Source of the DNA: Styela clava | Taxonomy: Eukaryota; Chordata; Ascidiacea; Stolidobranchia; Styelidae | DNA length: 64,000 nt | NCBI RefSeq assembly: GCF_964204865.1 | Contig: NC_135250.1 | Location: 1,426,001-1,490,000 of the forward strand | Direction of reading: 5' to 3' | Shown: piece by piece, positions 23,110 to 33,688 of the stretch | Layout: each line of letters starts with the position of its first letter | Position numbering within the stretch: the first letter of the stretch is position 1 | The notes under the pieces: model-generated | What the model was told of the DNA's origin: nothing | Database searches by the model: none | The model's input: only the letters and a program-made list of their open reading frames with translations | Translations under genes and position numbers: made by a program

Positions 23110-23422
23110 CAGGGCTACTTCGCTGGCGGACCGCAGTCTATATCCGGACCTTTGGGTATTCGATTCGGACGCACCTAATTCTTTATTTTGTATCCTTATC
23201 CCCACTTTTGAAGTTTTCTTTTATAAAATGACTTTTATATGTTTGAATATATATGAAAAGAACTATAACACCATAATAAACAATCTTAATTAGCTAATAA
23301 TAATTAGCCCGTCGAGGAAGTGCACGTTTAGGGATGCGAAACATAATTTATGGAAAGACCGGATCCAAATAATTTTGAAGTTTTTTATGCGGATCTTCAG
23401 TGAAAATAGTTGAGTAGCCCTG
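23110..23422. mobile_element. hAT-like element upstream of SUB1
   Basis: Ends CAGGGCTACTTC and AGTTGAGTAGCCCTG. Flanks GACTATAG (23102-23109) and GGCTATAG (23423-23430) agree at seven of eight bases. It sits about 80 bp upstream of the SUB1 start codon. Confidence 0.87.
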
Positions 23423-23869
23423 GGCTATAGTATTTTATACCCGCAGGGCAGGCATTAGTGATCAGGTTAGAATACATTCTTGATCCCAAATAGTCAACAA
23501 AAAGGTCATTTCATAAAAGGTAGTTTATCTTTACCCATACTGAAAATACATACTATATAAACAGAATATAAAGAAGGAACTAAAATGACTAAGTCCTAGA
23601 GTGAGACACAATAAAACTAGTATATAAAATGCTAGGAGTTATCGCCCATAAATATCCTGTGTCCAAGGAGACGCGTGATTAGGGGGAATTTGAATTGATC
23701 ATCGCCCATACAATCATGCTAGAATTGAAAGAAATCTAAATGCATGAAGGTCCTTCCATAAAATGCAAATTTTTATTTGTCAGTATCAGTGGATACTGAA
23801 GGAGACCAAGTAGAAGACCAAACACCGCACATGTTGAATGTTTCAAATATAGAGTTATACAGAAGTTTC

Positions 23870-24107
23870 AAGGCTCCCGAAGTATGCGAACCAAGATGGC
23901 GGACATCGGAATGTAATATGTGTACTAGGTTAGGGTTAGGCCATAATTTTAGGTATAAATACTACGGGAGGCTCTTGGCTAGTCTTCGAACTGATAATAA
24001 GACCAAAATAAAGGAAGAAAATAAAAAAAATTATCGCCTAACCCTAACCTGTTACCCATGTTACGTTCCGATGTCCGCCATCTTGGTTCGCATATTTCGG
24101 GAGCCCC
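23870..24107. mobile_element. MITE of the GAAGTATGCG(A/C)ACC family
   Basis: A 238-bp element with inverted ends of about 47 bp (GGCTCCCGAAGTATGCGAAC, then CAAGATGGCGGACATCGGAA). A perfect 8-bp duplication GAAGTTTC is at 23862-23869 and 24108-24115. The interior holds GGTTAGGGTTAGGCC. Confidence 0.94.
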
Positions 24108-24303
24108 GAAGTTTCTATAGAACAGTGACCATTGTTTTGAGGGGTTAAAATTTGAAACACGAGAAGTGAATGTTGCACTTTGTTTTTAGCTTGGTTTGTT
24201 CAGCCCGATTACAGGCAACAGTAATTGAGCCATCTGCATAGCCTACTTTTATTTTAAATAAATTCTTAGTGCTTTAACCTTTGTGTGCTGCTAATATCTA
24301 GTA

Positions 24304-24558
24304 CAGTGGTTCCCAAGGGGTGCGCAGCGACGCACTAATATCGAACATGAGTGATTTTTTTTAGTATTTTAAAGAAAAATCAGCCAGAGCCTTTATTCCT
24401 TAGGCCTACATGTTTACAAACTTCAAAAAGCATGAGGTACACATTTATGATCACAAAACTTAGTTTCATTTAATAGCGGCATTTTTTTCGTGCAAGTGCG
24501 CCATGCCTTTTTTTCTGATAATTTTGCATCATGCGAACAAAAAGTTTGGAAACAGCTG
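24304..24558. mobile_element. hAT-like element
   Basis: Ends CAGTGGTTCCCAA and TTTGGAAACAGCTG. The interior (AACATGAGTGATTTTTTTTA, GCCTTTATTCCT, ACATGTTTACAAAC) matches the element at 50158. No clear duplication. Confidence 0.7.
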
Positions 24559-24790
24559 TCTCAGTGAATTAAGGCCCAGTCCCCAGTATTCGTGAAACTC
24601 ATAAGTTGTTGGCGAGATAATGAACCAAACTTGGGTAACAACAGTCAGATTCCCCATTCTGGGGAGTAAAGCAAATTCTATCTCAGCTAAATTCCACTAA
24701 CATCTCTTCTCAACTGGTTTCCTAACTGGTGAGGTGAGGATTCCTCCTGAAGGATTATTGTTCTTGGGGAGGAAGCATTGGTTTATAGTA

Positions 24791-25080
24791 ATTACTTATC
24801 GATCTTGATCGGTAAGTATGTTGATAGGTATTTGTCTGTCTGTATGTCTGTACGGTAGATGCACGCGATATCTCACGAAAGCGAGGTTTAATCTGCTCCA
24901 AATTTTGCAAGTGCATTCATCTTAGAAGCACATTGATTTTGAATGGATTATGTCGTATAATTAGCGAGGTATTAATTAATTAGTGATGGGACACACGGTG
25001 TCACTATGGAGTAAGACCACTGTTTTGGGGGATCCCCTAAAATCGATCGATAAGTCTTGGGGTTTTCAACCGAATTCTAG
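24791..25080 (+). repeat. ACTTATCGATC-bounded non-coding repeat (copy A)
   Basis: It opens with a hairpin, ACTTATCGATC-TT-GATCGGTAAGT, followed by a TGTCTG-rich tract. A conserved core (AGATGCACGCGATATCTCAC, GAAAGCGAG, GTGCATTCATCTTA, TTATGTCGTATAATTAGCGA) follows. It closes with GGGGGATCCCC and ATCGATCGATAAGTC. It is the inverse of 37762-38157. It codes for nothing I recognise. Confidence 0.8.
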
Positions 25081-27629
25081 TTTAGTTGTTTATCGATATT
25101 TTACACATATTAATGCACACGTTATAAACTATTTAAACTGCACAAAAACTAGAATGCGACCTGCGTGTAAGGCAAGAAAAGGTTCCATTAAATATTGAAC
25201 ATATTGAGTAGTTCGGAGTGAAGAGATACGAAATAAGCTGAAGAAGAAATTTATCAAAAATTGTTGGGAACCATGTCTTATCCCAACTGATCCCTAGCAG
25301 TATTTTTTGACAACCATAATTATATCCCAGTTTCTTTCTGAACCAATTCTTTATCTTTTGATGTTGCTCTCAGCACATAATTCAAGAATAAAGCTTAACG
25401 GTATTTATATTTAATATTATTATCTGCTAAATAAAATAACTTTATTCTAGTACAATAAAAACTATCGTATATCATTTATCTAATACGGTATTATAAAATG
25501 TAAACTCAAGCAGAGTTGGGCAGAACAATTTGGTCTGGTTTGCTTTGATATTATTCCGCATCTGCATTACTAGGAATAACACAAGCATGACTAATCGGAA
25601 ATAATTTCCCGCCCATATCGAATAAAAGAGTAAAGGAGAACATAGCATGCAAATATTGGAATGAGGGGTGAATTTGGCATCTGAGGTGAAATCAATTAGT
25701 CCTTGAGTGAAGATAACTCTATTTTTGGACAACTGTTACCACCTAAATTATGTCTTTTTTTCAAGTAATTGGGATATTGAGGTCAAATGGTCTTATGGTT
25801 ATGATAAACTCGAATAATCCTAACTTGAGGGGGAAAAGGTACCAACAAATCTAGTTCGTCTTTAAACTAACTTCATCCTCATCTACCAAACTATGTCACC
25901 GCAAGCAAAAATGCGGAAACAGCAGCCATATAGAATCAGTTTGGTGGGCATTATTCTGACCAGTCACGCTTCAACGATTCCTAATTACAGAAGCACCGAA
26001 GCGAATCAGACAGCACCCACATTGCAGTTCAAGCTAATATTAAATCATCATTCTGAACCAAACTAGACTAGGATTAACACTAACACCTACTACAGAATAA
26101 TATTTTACACATAATACGTATTTTTAAACATTGATTTTATATAAATTTATACTTGACATATAGAAAAACGAATAAATGAGTAAGAGACATTGGTAATGAC
26201 TGAAACAGCAAAAAAACAATCGTTTGTAGACGATTTGACTACTAAAATACATTATTTTGGGTTTTGTGAAGTATATGGCTAAAGTTTGGTGTATTCGAAT
26301 CGCTAAAGCATTGCGTTTGTAGGTGATCCTATGTGTAATGACAATTTTTCTTACTTTGATCATTTGCCCCAAAGTTGTATATCTATGCTAACCCTGTACA
26401 TATCATGAATCCAATCTACTATTTTTCAAATGAGTTTTTGCACATTCTGGTCCCTAAAATACCAGTTTTATATTTTTAACCCTATTTTTTCCATCTCTTT
26501 TACATTTTCAAGTCATTTCCAATGTCTATATTATTGCACTGAATGCTTGAATATTTTGTCATTATAAGCATAATTGATATGAAATCTCCACATGAGAAAC
26601 GTTCATCTAAACATGACAGATATAAAAAGAAATTCCAGGGCCTGGAGTACTTTGGCAAAAGCGATAGGCTTCTTATCGAGAAGAATGACTATTGTACAGA
26701 ATAATATCGTCCATAATGAGAGATTAGTGCAAATCACTTATTATTCTAAGAAGTCATGCGTGTATTTTGTGTAGGATATCGATGCGGTTTCCCGATTTGA
26801 CACTACCCATGAGATAAGTACCACATCATTCTGTACTTCCCTTAATTGCTCAAAAAGTAAGCATATATGCTCGTCAGCGATATAAAACAATTTTCAGAAT
26901 TTGCCCCTTTGCCTGGTTATTCTGTTTATTTTATTACTGTATTTGTACGAGACTTGGCCTTAGTTTTGTTAAGATAGAGCGACAAAACTCTTGAATGATA
27001 TCTACATTTAGGCAGTTACAAAATTTGACTGAAAGTAGCAAAACCATAATATATTATGTATATATGTAACAAAAAATTATCATAAATCATAATTCAACAG
27101 TCAAAAATCATACAGAAAAATAATAATTTCAATCATTTTCCGAATCCATTTTGTACAAGTAGGCAGCATTATGTAGGGTGTTCATAAAGTCATAAATTAA
27201 ATAAGTTGGGAAAACTTTGATGTGCTTCGTGTACCTATGATGTAAAAAACTTAAATAAACAAGGACTATATTAAAAAAAACTTAGATGAGATGTATTGAG
27301 ACTTGATAATAAAATTTAAATGGTGAAAGAATGGGAAAAGGGGTTGAAACCAGAGATATTTGGGATGCGACGCCAACATAGTTTGGCCCAATTAACATCA
27401 ACTTGGAAAAAAAAAATTACAGCAACAGCACTTAGTTATATAGATCAGGATTATTCTGACTAGTCACACTTGATAATTCCTGAAAATGCAGAAGTTGAAA
27501 GTGTTTGAAAGAACAGATATAAATTTCATAGGGGCTATTAAATAAGTTTCACCCGAAACAAAACAACTTATTATGATATAAAATTACTTTTTAAAATCAG
27601 AATAAAATCAATTGCAAAACTATTCTTCT

Positions 27630-28430
27630 TTAGCTAAGTTTACAGTTCGAATCATCTCTCCTCGATTCTTGTTGCGTTCGGCGTCTACTCGCAGCTCGTC
27701 TTTCTTCTTCCTCTCGTTGAAGCTCCTGAGCCATGATACGATCTTTCTCTTCTTGAGTGAGGGGTTTGGGTTCATCTGCTAATGACATTTGAAGTGCCCG
27801 GGCTAAAGCTTCGTCCTCAGAAAGATTTCCTTGTAATTGTGAAGTCGATATTCCACGATTTTGTCGCTCTGCATTTAAGCTTCGACCAAGATCGTTTAAA
27901 GTTGTTTTTTGTGGTCGTGTTTGCCTCGGTTGTGAAACCGTGTTTCTCGAACTTGAGGCTTTATTAAAACGAAAAATTGCAGCCACGCCAGAGTTTGAAA
28001 TCCCTCGTCCACTGCTTTGAAATCCTTTACAGTCATGGTCTTGCGTATGGCGGTGTCGCAAACAAAAGTTTTGCCGACAGTCTGGGCAAACAACTGGTAT
28101 GAGTTCTTTCTGTTTACACTTTGGAGCTGAACAACGATTAGAATACGCCTGCCTATGTTTTTTCGCTGGATCAGATTGACAATCTCGATCGATATGTTCT
28201 CCAACTTTTATGTCCGCCACTTCACCTCGTGGCACTGGCACTGGCTTATTACAAAGTGGGCAAACTGGAACTTGGACATCTTTCTTATAAGAAGATTCAC
28301 ATTTATGATCTTCGTATCGAATATGGTTTTTACAAAATTGCTTTTCACAAGCGTCGCACTTTATCGGTAAAAAGTCTAACTGGCGACAAAATGAATCTGA
28401 GCAATGGTCTCCTATTTTTGGCAACTCCAT
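27630..28430 (-). CDS. ZFAND2B: AN1-type zinc finger protein, ZFAND2/AIRAPL-like, intronless
   Basis: One uninterrupted minus-strand frame of 266 residues. Two AN1 zinc fingers cover about residues 4-60 and 94-144. Both show the family spacing of Cys and His: CSDSFCRQLDFLPIKCDACEK in the first, CSAPKCKQKELIPVVCPDC in the second, each followed by FCxxH and an HxC end. A ubiquitin-interacting motif is visible at about 204-222 (SEDEALARALQMSLAD), with a second weaker acidic helix after it (TQEEKDRIMAQELQREEE). The last four residues are CKLS, a CaaX box predicted to be prenylated, as in AIRAPL (ZFAND2B); ZFAND2A lacks this end. Family members attach to the proteasome, ubiquitin and p97 and handle misfolded or poorly translocated proteins at the ER. 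Vertebrate ZFAND2 genes have introns; this copy has none in the coding part, so a retrocopy or lineage-specific intron loss is possible. The frame is intact. Confidence 0.88.
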   Translation of the reverse strand: MELPKIGDHCSDSFCRQLDFLPIKCDACEKQFCKNHIRYEDHKCESSYKKDVQVPVCPLCNKPVPVPRGEVADIKVGEHIDRDCQSDPAKKHRQAYSNRCSAPKCKQKELIPVVCPDCRQNFCLRHRHTQDHDCKGFQSSGRGISNSGVAAIFRFNKASSSRNTVSQPRQTRPQKTTLNDLGRSLNAERQNRGISTSQLQGNLSEDEALARALQMSLADEPKPLTQEEKDRIMAQELQREEEERRAASRRRTQQESRRDDSNCKLS

Positions 28431-28789
28431 GATTTCGAAGAAAAATAAATCTGGTCTAAATGTAAATCCAAAACGTCTGTTTCAATTGATGTAACGTAGA
28501 GCAATAGAACCTTCAAAATATAATCGCAATTAAATACCGCAAGACAAGCGCGCGAACAATACCGTACTGTGAAGTCCGAAACGTCTAGAAATATCGTGAA
28601 TCATCATATTTTACAAGTAGTCATGTGATCAAATGCGCTGACTAAAGATATGACGTTATTTAAAATGCCTGTCAAGGTACGATAAAATTGACGCATTCAA
28701 AAGTATTATCCTGGCTTTTTTTTTTCATTCGAATCGTAAATAATCACATTTAATAAATTCACTGAAACGAAATTATAATATTTTTCAGT

Positions 28790-29141
28790 CGCGGCGCGGC
28801 GGTGTGGCTCAACGGGCTAAGCGTTAGGAATACGCTCGCCACCGCACCTCTAACTACTCTGCGTGGGTTCACAGGTTCGAATCCCATGCAGGGATGGTTA
28901 TGTGCGAGAGGATTGCTGGACTCCTCGCCGTCGTTGGGTGGTTCACGTAACCGCTAGTCGGTTACGGCTTCCTCCACCACCAAGTCCATGCTTCCGAAAA
29001 CAAACAATACAGTAAAACTAATCCCATACCCGACTTGGAATGGTAACCGGACGAGAGGCCGTGGTTCGCCATATGGATAAGCCGTCTTATCGGCTTTCCT
29101 CTCCCCCGGGATAAATATGTAAATCCTATCCTATCCTATCC
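28790..29141 (+). mobile_element. Best complete copy of the tRNA-derived SINE
   Basis: This is the reference copy, about 350 bp. The tRNA-like head has a pol III A box (TGGCTCAACGGG, 28805-28816) and a perfect B box (GGTTCGAATCC, 28874-28884). The wide A-B spacing suggests a long-variable-arm or intron-bearing tRNA ancestor. A unique body follows, ending CCCCCGGGATAAATATG and the tail (CCTAT)n at 29125-29141. It lies about 360 bp upstream of the ZFAND2-like start. Confidence 0.93.
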
Positions 29142-29762
29142 AGTCACAAGATGCCGTAAGAGTTTTTTTTTTATTTTGGGCTAGTTCGATTGCGATCGTC
29201 GTCTGGTACGGAATTCTAAAAATTTTGGATTTACTTCTGTCTGATTTGGAACGGGATATTAAAGGGGAACTCTGAAGCAGTCGAGAAAAGATTTACTAAG
29301 ATCTGAAGTTTATGTGAGTAATACCTATCTAACTACATTTTGTTGTACTGTGGCTTTATCGTATGTAATTTGGCGAAAACGCGATGTGGGTTGTTGGATA
29401 ATTTGTTTTGCTACCGGTACATTGGGTGTATTGTATTGTAGTGCTATTGTGGTTTTCCTCGGCAAAATCGATCAACTCTCAGTATTGAAAGTATTTCACT
29501 TCAATAGGGATAATGGTAGTTTTTCTATTTTACTGAAAAGTCTAGACGAGAGATTACTCTTACAGTCGTACTAGATTACTAGAACTAGTCTGTTTACTCT
29601 TTCTAAGTACCGTACTCTTACCGTTATGTTAGTGTGATGTTGCTGACTTTTTTTTTTATTTACATTTCATCTTTATTCTCCGTATTATATCATTGGTGTA
29701 CGCCATACATATATATCGTAAATAAGGCAGGCCTCGATTACCTCCATCGGTACCAGTACCGG
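29142..29762. other. Stretch without a supported gene
   Basis: A Cys/Val-rich frame of about 85 codons at 29314-29574 begins with GTG, not ATG, and has no recognised motif; one membrane-like segment is not enough to call it. Otherwise nothing is seen. Confidence 0.4.
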
Positions 29763-32070
29763 TAGGATATGATTTACATAATTATCCCGGGGGAGACTGG
29801 GAGAGGAAAGGGATAATAAGGCTAGGGATGCCACTTTTGGATTTACGAATCGGATCGATTCGAATCGCATCTTTTCCGAATCGATTCGAATCAGATTTAC
29901 GCGATTCGGAAACAGAGGGCGATTTACCGGAAAAAAAAAACATTGAACGTTTGTTAAATCGTTGTTTTCGGCGGCTTTAAATCTGCCGAATGCGTTTATG
30001 CGGCACTCCAAATACCACCAAATTACGAGACCGAAAAAAATACATTGCCCGTTTGTTAATCGTTGTTTTCGGCGGCGTTAAAACTGCCGAATGCGTTTAT
30101 GCGGCAGTCCAAATAACACCAAATTACGGAACGGAAATAAATGAAAATGAATTTTCGTGATTGACTTTTTTACTTATCTGCTGTCTTTTGTTCAAGTTCG
30201 GCACAACACACTCTTTTACGCTTCACTCGTGATGATTGTGTGGCGTAATTTCCACCGAACTGCGAGTTCCGTTTTCCACTAAATAGCCTAAGTTTCTCTT
30301 TTGCGCGAATTTGAATAGATCGTATACCTAAAAATTCGTGACAATTTTGATGGAAATTTTCAACAGCACACCTGCGCTGCGACTAAGTTATTGTACGCCC
30401 TTACATGATTGGATAAAGAATCAGCTACCGACGTCTGGATAATATTTAATTTTGATTGGAATTTGATTTAAACTTTGTTCTGAGTGAAATATTTCGCGTA
30501 CATTCGAAGAGAAATATTACTGAATGAGTTCATCGGCCGGCAATGTTAATTGACAATCATGGTTCTCATCCTAAAATATATATTTATTTTGTTTGCGTTT
30601 GTCAGGCTTCCACTCGAGTGGCGGTAAACGAAATCAGGAAGACACAATGTAATAGTACATACACGTCTTTTTTAAGCTGTCCCAAAAAAAAGTATTTTCT
30701 TTTAATTTTGTTAGCGCGATACAAGCGGGAATAAAATATTTCGGATTATTTCTAGCAAATGTCATAACGGACAGGTGGGAGTAAATAATACTTGAGGAAT
30801 GGCAACTTGTGCAATGTTTTACATCAACACGTGCCAGATTTCATACCAGACCAAGCATACTGTGCTAATGTCGTCTTACTTTAGCCCCAGCGACCATGTT
30901 TGATCGAGATAAAGCGCCTACCAATTATCGCTCGTCAGCGCGGCGTCCATTATGCACATTTGGACTTTCGAATTACGAAATTAAACGTAGTCCACGATAA
31001 TAATGGTGCCCGAGTTAGCCAATAACGCTGTTAGCCAATAATATTGTCCCTAATATTTATGGAAATTTTTGTTTGCAATCGTAGTCTGGTGAACATTTTT
31101 TTCTCGAAATTAATGTAATTTAATCGTGGTTAATTTTATCGTTTTCAATCATATTCTTGCAAGCATTTCCCATTTATAGTAATTCAGATGCAATTAGAAT
31201 GTTTTTGTCGTATTACTCTATGCTGCTAGCATAAATATAAAATATTGTACTAAAATTTTAAAGATAAAGAATCGGTAATAAGGCCGGCCTTAATTTAATA
31301 TAACAAGTGAAATACCACAGTCACATATACTGGTGTGGGACTAGGGAAAGCAGTGCTGTTACTGTGTTTATGACATAACAGTACAAATGTTCCCTATTTA
31401 TCTTCTCATATGAATTCCATCAAATTGCCTCAGTCCTCATACAAGTATGACACAATAATAACTCAGTATTGTAAGACTCACAGATAAGTTGCAACAGCAA
31501 GTTTTTCATCAATGCGTTTATTGGTGATATCTATGACCTACCTCTTTTTTTATCATGATGGAAATAAGTGTGGCTTATTTACTGAAAAACCCTTATCATC
31601 CTTACTATATAGCGTATTCCATTTTCAAGTTTTTCTCTTCTAGATTTGAGCCTTTTTGTGACTTTAAGCAAACATACGCATGCAATGAAAAAAAAAGCTT
31701 AATGGAATCAGATTCGGAAAGATTCGATTCGAAAATTTTTGATTCGAGATTCGATTCGAAAAAAATGTATCCAGAAGTGGCAACCCTAAATACGGCTTAA
31801 CCATACGGCGAACCGCGGCCTCTAGTCCGGTTACCATTCCATGTTGGGTATGGGATTAGTTAGTTATTTGTTTTCGGAAGCATGGACTTGATGGTGGAGG
31901 AAGCCGTAATCGACCTGTGTTTACGTGAACCACCCTACGGCGGCGAGCAGTCCAGCACTTCCCTCGCACATAACTATCTCCGCGTGGGATTCGACCTGCG
32001 AACCCATGCAGAGTAATTAGAGGTGCGGTGGAGAGCGTGTTCCTAACGCTTAGCCACACTGCCGCCCCTG
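29763..32070 (-). mobile_element. SINE split by a 2-kb Ac-like insertion
   Basis: The tail part is 29763-29822 (AGGATATGATTTACATAATT, TTATCCCGGGGG). The rest resumes at 31797-32070 (GGCGAACCGCGGCC through the head AACGCTTAGCCACACTGCC). The element at 29823-31788 lies between, with its 8-bp duplication made of SINE sequence. Confidence 0.9.
29823..31788. mobile_element. Non-coding Ac-like hAT element, about 2 kb, inside a SINE
   Basis: Inverted ends TAGGGATGCCACTTTTGGAT and ATCCAGAAGTGGCAACCCTA. Flanks AATAAGGC (29815-29822) and AATACGGC (31789-31796) match at seven of eight. Both subterminal regions are dense in GATTCGAATC-type motifs in both orientations. There is no transposase frame, so it depends on another element. 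Confidence 0.92.
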
Positions 32071-32330
32071 CATGGTCTTGAAAAATATCTTCTAGGAATA
32101 CACGTTCTGTTAATTCACCATTTACCAACTGAGCAGAAGTATATATATATATAAACGTTGCTACTTTTTCTGCGTCCGCAACCTATGCAATTTTTGCGGT
32201 CCAATTTTCTGTTTGATTAATGAATTTCTAGCTTTAAAATTTTTTGTATATATTAAATTGCATAAGATGATGACATGATGCATATTATGTAATATATGGC
32301 GAATTTGAAACTCGCAGATAGGTTTTCAGA

Positions 32331-32640
32331 GGATAGCATTTCCATATTTATCCCGGGGTAGAGGGGCCGATAAGACGGCTTAATCATATGGCGGACCACG
32401 TTCACTTGCACCTGTTATCTGCCCATGGCGTGTATGGGATTAGTTTACCATTTATTTATTTCAGATGCATGGACTTGATGGTTGAAGCCATAACCGACCA
32501 ATGGTTGCGTGAACCACCCTACGGTGGCGAAATGTTCAGCAATCCTTCCGCACATAATTCTCCCCACGGGATTCGGACCTGCGAACTCAAGCAGAGTAAT
32601 CAGAAATGCGACGGCAGGCATATTCCTAACGCTCAGCCCG
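32331..32640 (-). mobile_element. SINE copy
   Basis: Runs from TTATCCCGGGGTAGAGG through GATAAGACGGCTTAATCATA to the head ATTCCTAACGCTCAGCC. It is diverged and cut short at the head. At 32653 it is followed by a MITE-like end (ACCGTATTTTACGGATCAAG, GCGCCTCATAAGCCGG). Confidence 0.82.
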
Positions 32641-33688
32641 TCAATTAACTATTACCGTATTTTACGGATCAAGGCGCACTTTAAATTCCTTTTTGCCAAA
32701 AATTGATTATGCGCCTCATAAGCCGGCTCGCCTACTGTATTGATCAGGTACTGTGCTTTATTACCTACAATCAAAACCATTACCAGTACCCGTAAAGTCT
32801 TATAATCCGCTTTATATAAGAACGAAAATTCAATCTGAGCATTTTGTTGCTTTATTTTTAACAGTTTTTTTTCGTTCGCGGTGGGAAACGATTTTGTAAA
32901 ATGTTTTTTTTTGTAAAAAATACAGCATGACAAATATAACACACACAGAAATACAAATTGCAAAGCCAAACACGGCGATGTGAAACATTCTCCTGGTTGA
33001 AATTACGTACCTGTATCGCCTTTCCTGCGTTTTTATAACTATATGTGTAGGATATTATCATTTGCTATCTTGAAGGCATATTTAAGTATCAAGAGTAAAA
33101 CTTACGATATATCTCCGCTAGAATCGTATGTGAGCTATATGCAAACATTGTTTACCATCCGGGAGTCTAGTTCAAGTTCCCGTTTGCAACAATCGTCCTT
33201 TGTTCGTCTTAACTTCGGTCGGTTCTAGTATGTGCAGAAAGAAAGAAATGTTGTCTGTATTGAGTTGGTTCAGACAGTTAAATCGGGGAAATTGTTCCTG
33301 CGACCGAAAATCGGCTTTGGCATCGCATATATAGTTCAAGTGTGTACACATAAAAATAACTGTAATAGAGATGGTACACGGAGTAAGTTGTGTGAAATCG
33401 TTCTTGTAATTAAAGTTCAATTATCAAGGATTTGAATATTTTCAAATTTCATTACAGAGTCACCTTAATTGTGACTTAGTTTCATTTAATTCATACTGAG
33501 TGCTTATTGCCGCGATATATGTATATATATCAACAAAACAAAATACACTTCATATTTTTTCACAAAAATTATTTTTGGTTATTTTAAAAGAGCAATGCTG
33601 AGCAATATTTTTGAAAACAGCTAGAGTCTTGGACCATAATTAATGCATGAGCGTCGTTATTGTTCATTCAGAACTAGGAATAATAAAT
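32641..33688. other. Upstream region of SH3-repeat gene copy 1
   Basis: Besides the MITE-like end at 32653-32730 I see no gene. The 5' UTR of the following gene is probably here; the possible acceptor at about 33613 is weak. Confidence 0.4.

Larger units (their letters stand above)
24116..27629. other. Spacer between SUB1 and ZFAND2-like gene
   Basis: This holds a hAT-like element (24304) and the ACTTATCGATC repeat (24791). The remainder is AT-rich without a gene I can support. A mariner-like end (AGGGTGTTCATAAAGTC) is visible at about 27176. Confidence 0.5.

Noticed and set aside
23920-24060. TTAGGG-like motifs (GGTTAGGGTTAGG) as interstitial telomere
   Set aside because: Only about two units, located symmetrically within MITE arms; they are part of the MITE.
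28790-28890. A tRNA gene at the SINE head (A and B boxes)
   Set aside because: The same sequence recurs many times fused to a common body and tail, and no acceptor-stem pairing was found. It is a SINE promoter, not a functional tRNA.
29314-29574. Small membrane protein on the plus strand
   Set aside because: No ATG (it begins GTG), no recognisable family, no splice context; one hydrophobic stretch is not enough.
33647-33688. ATG at 33647 as the start of SH3-repeat copy 1
   Set aside because: The paralogue aligns from the next methionine; the extra 14 residues have no counterpart.
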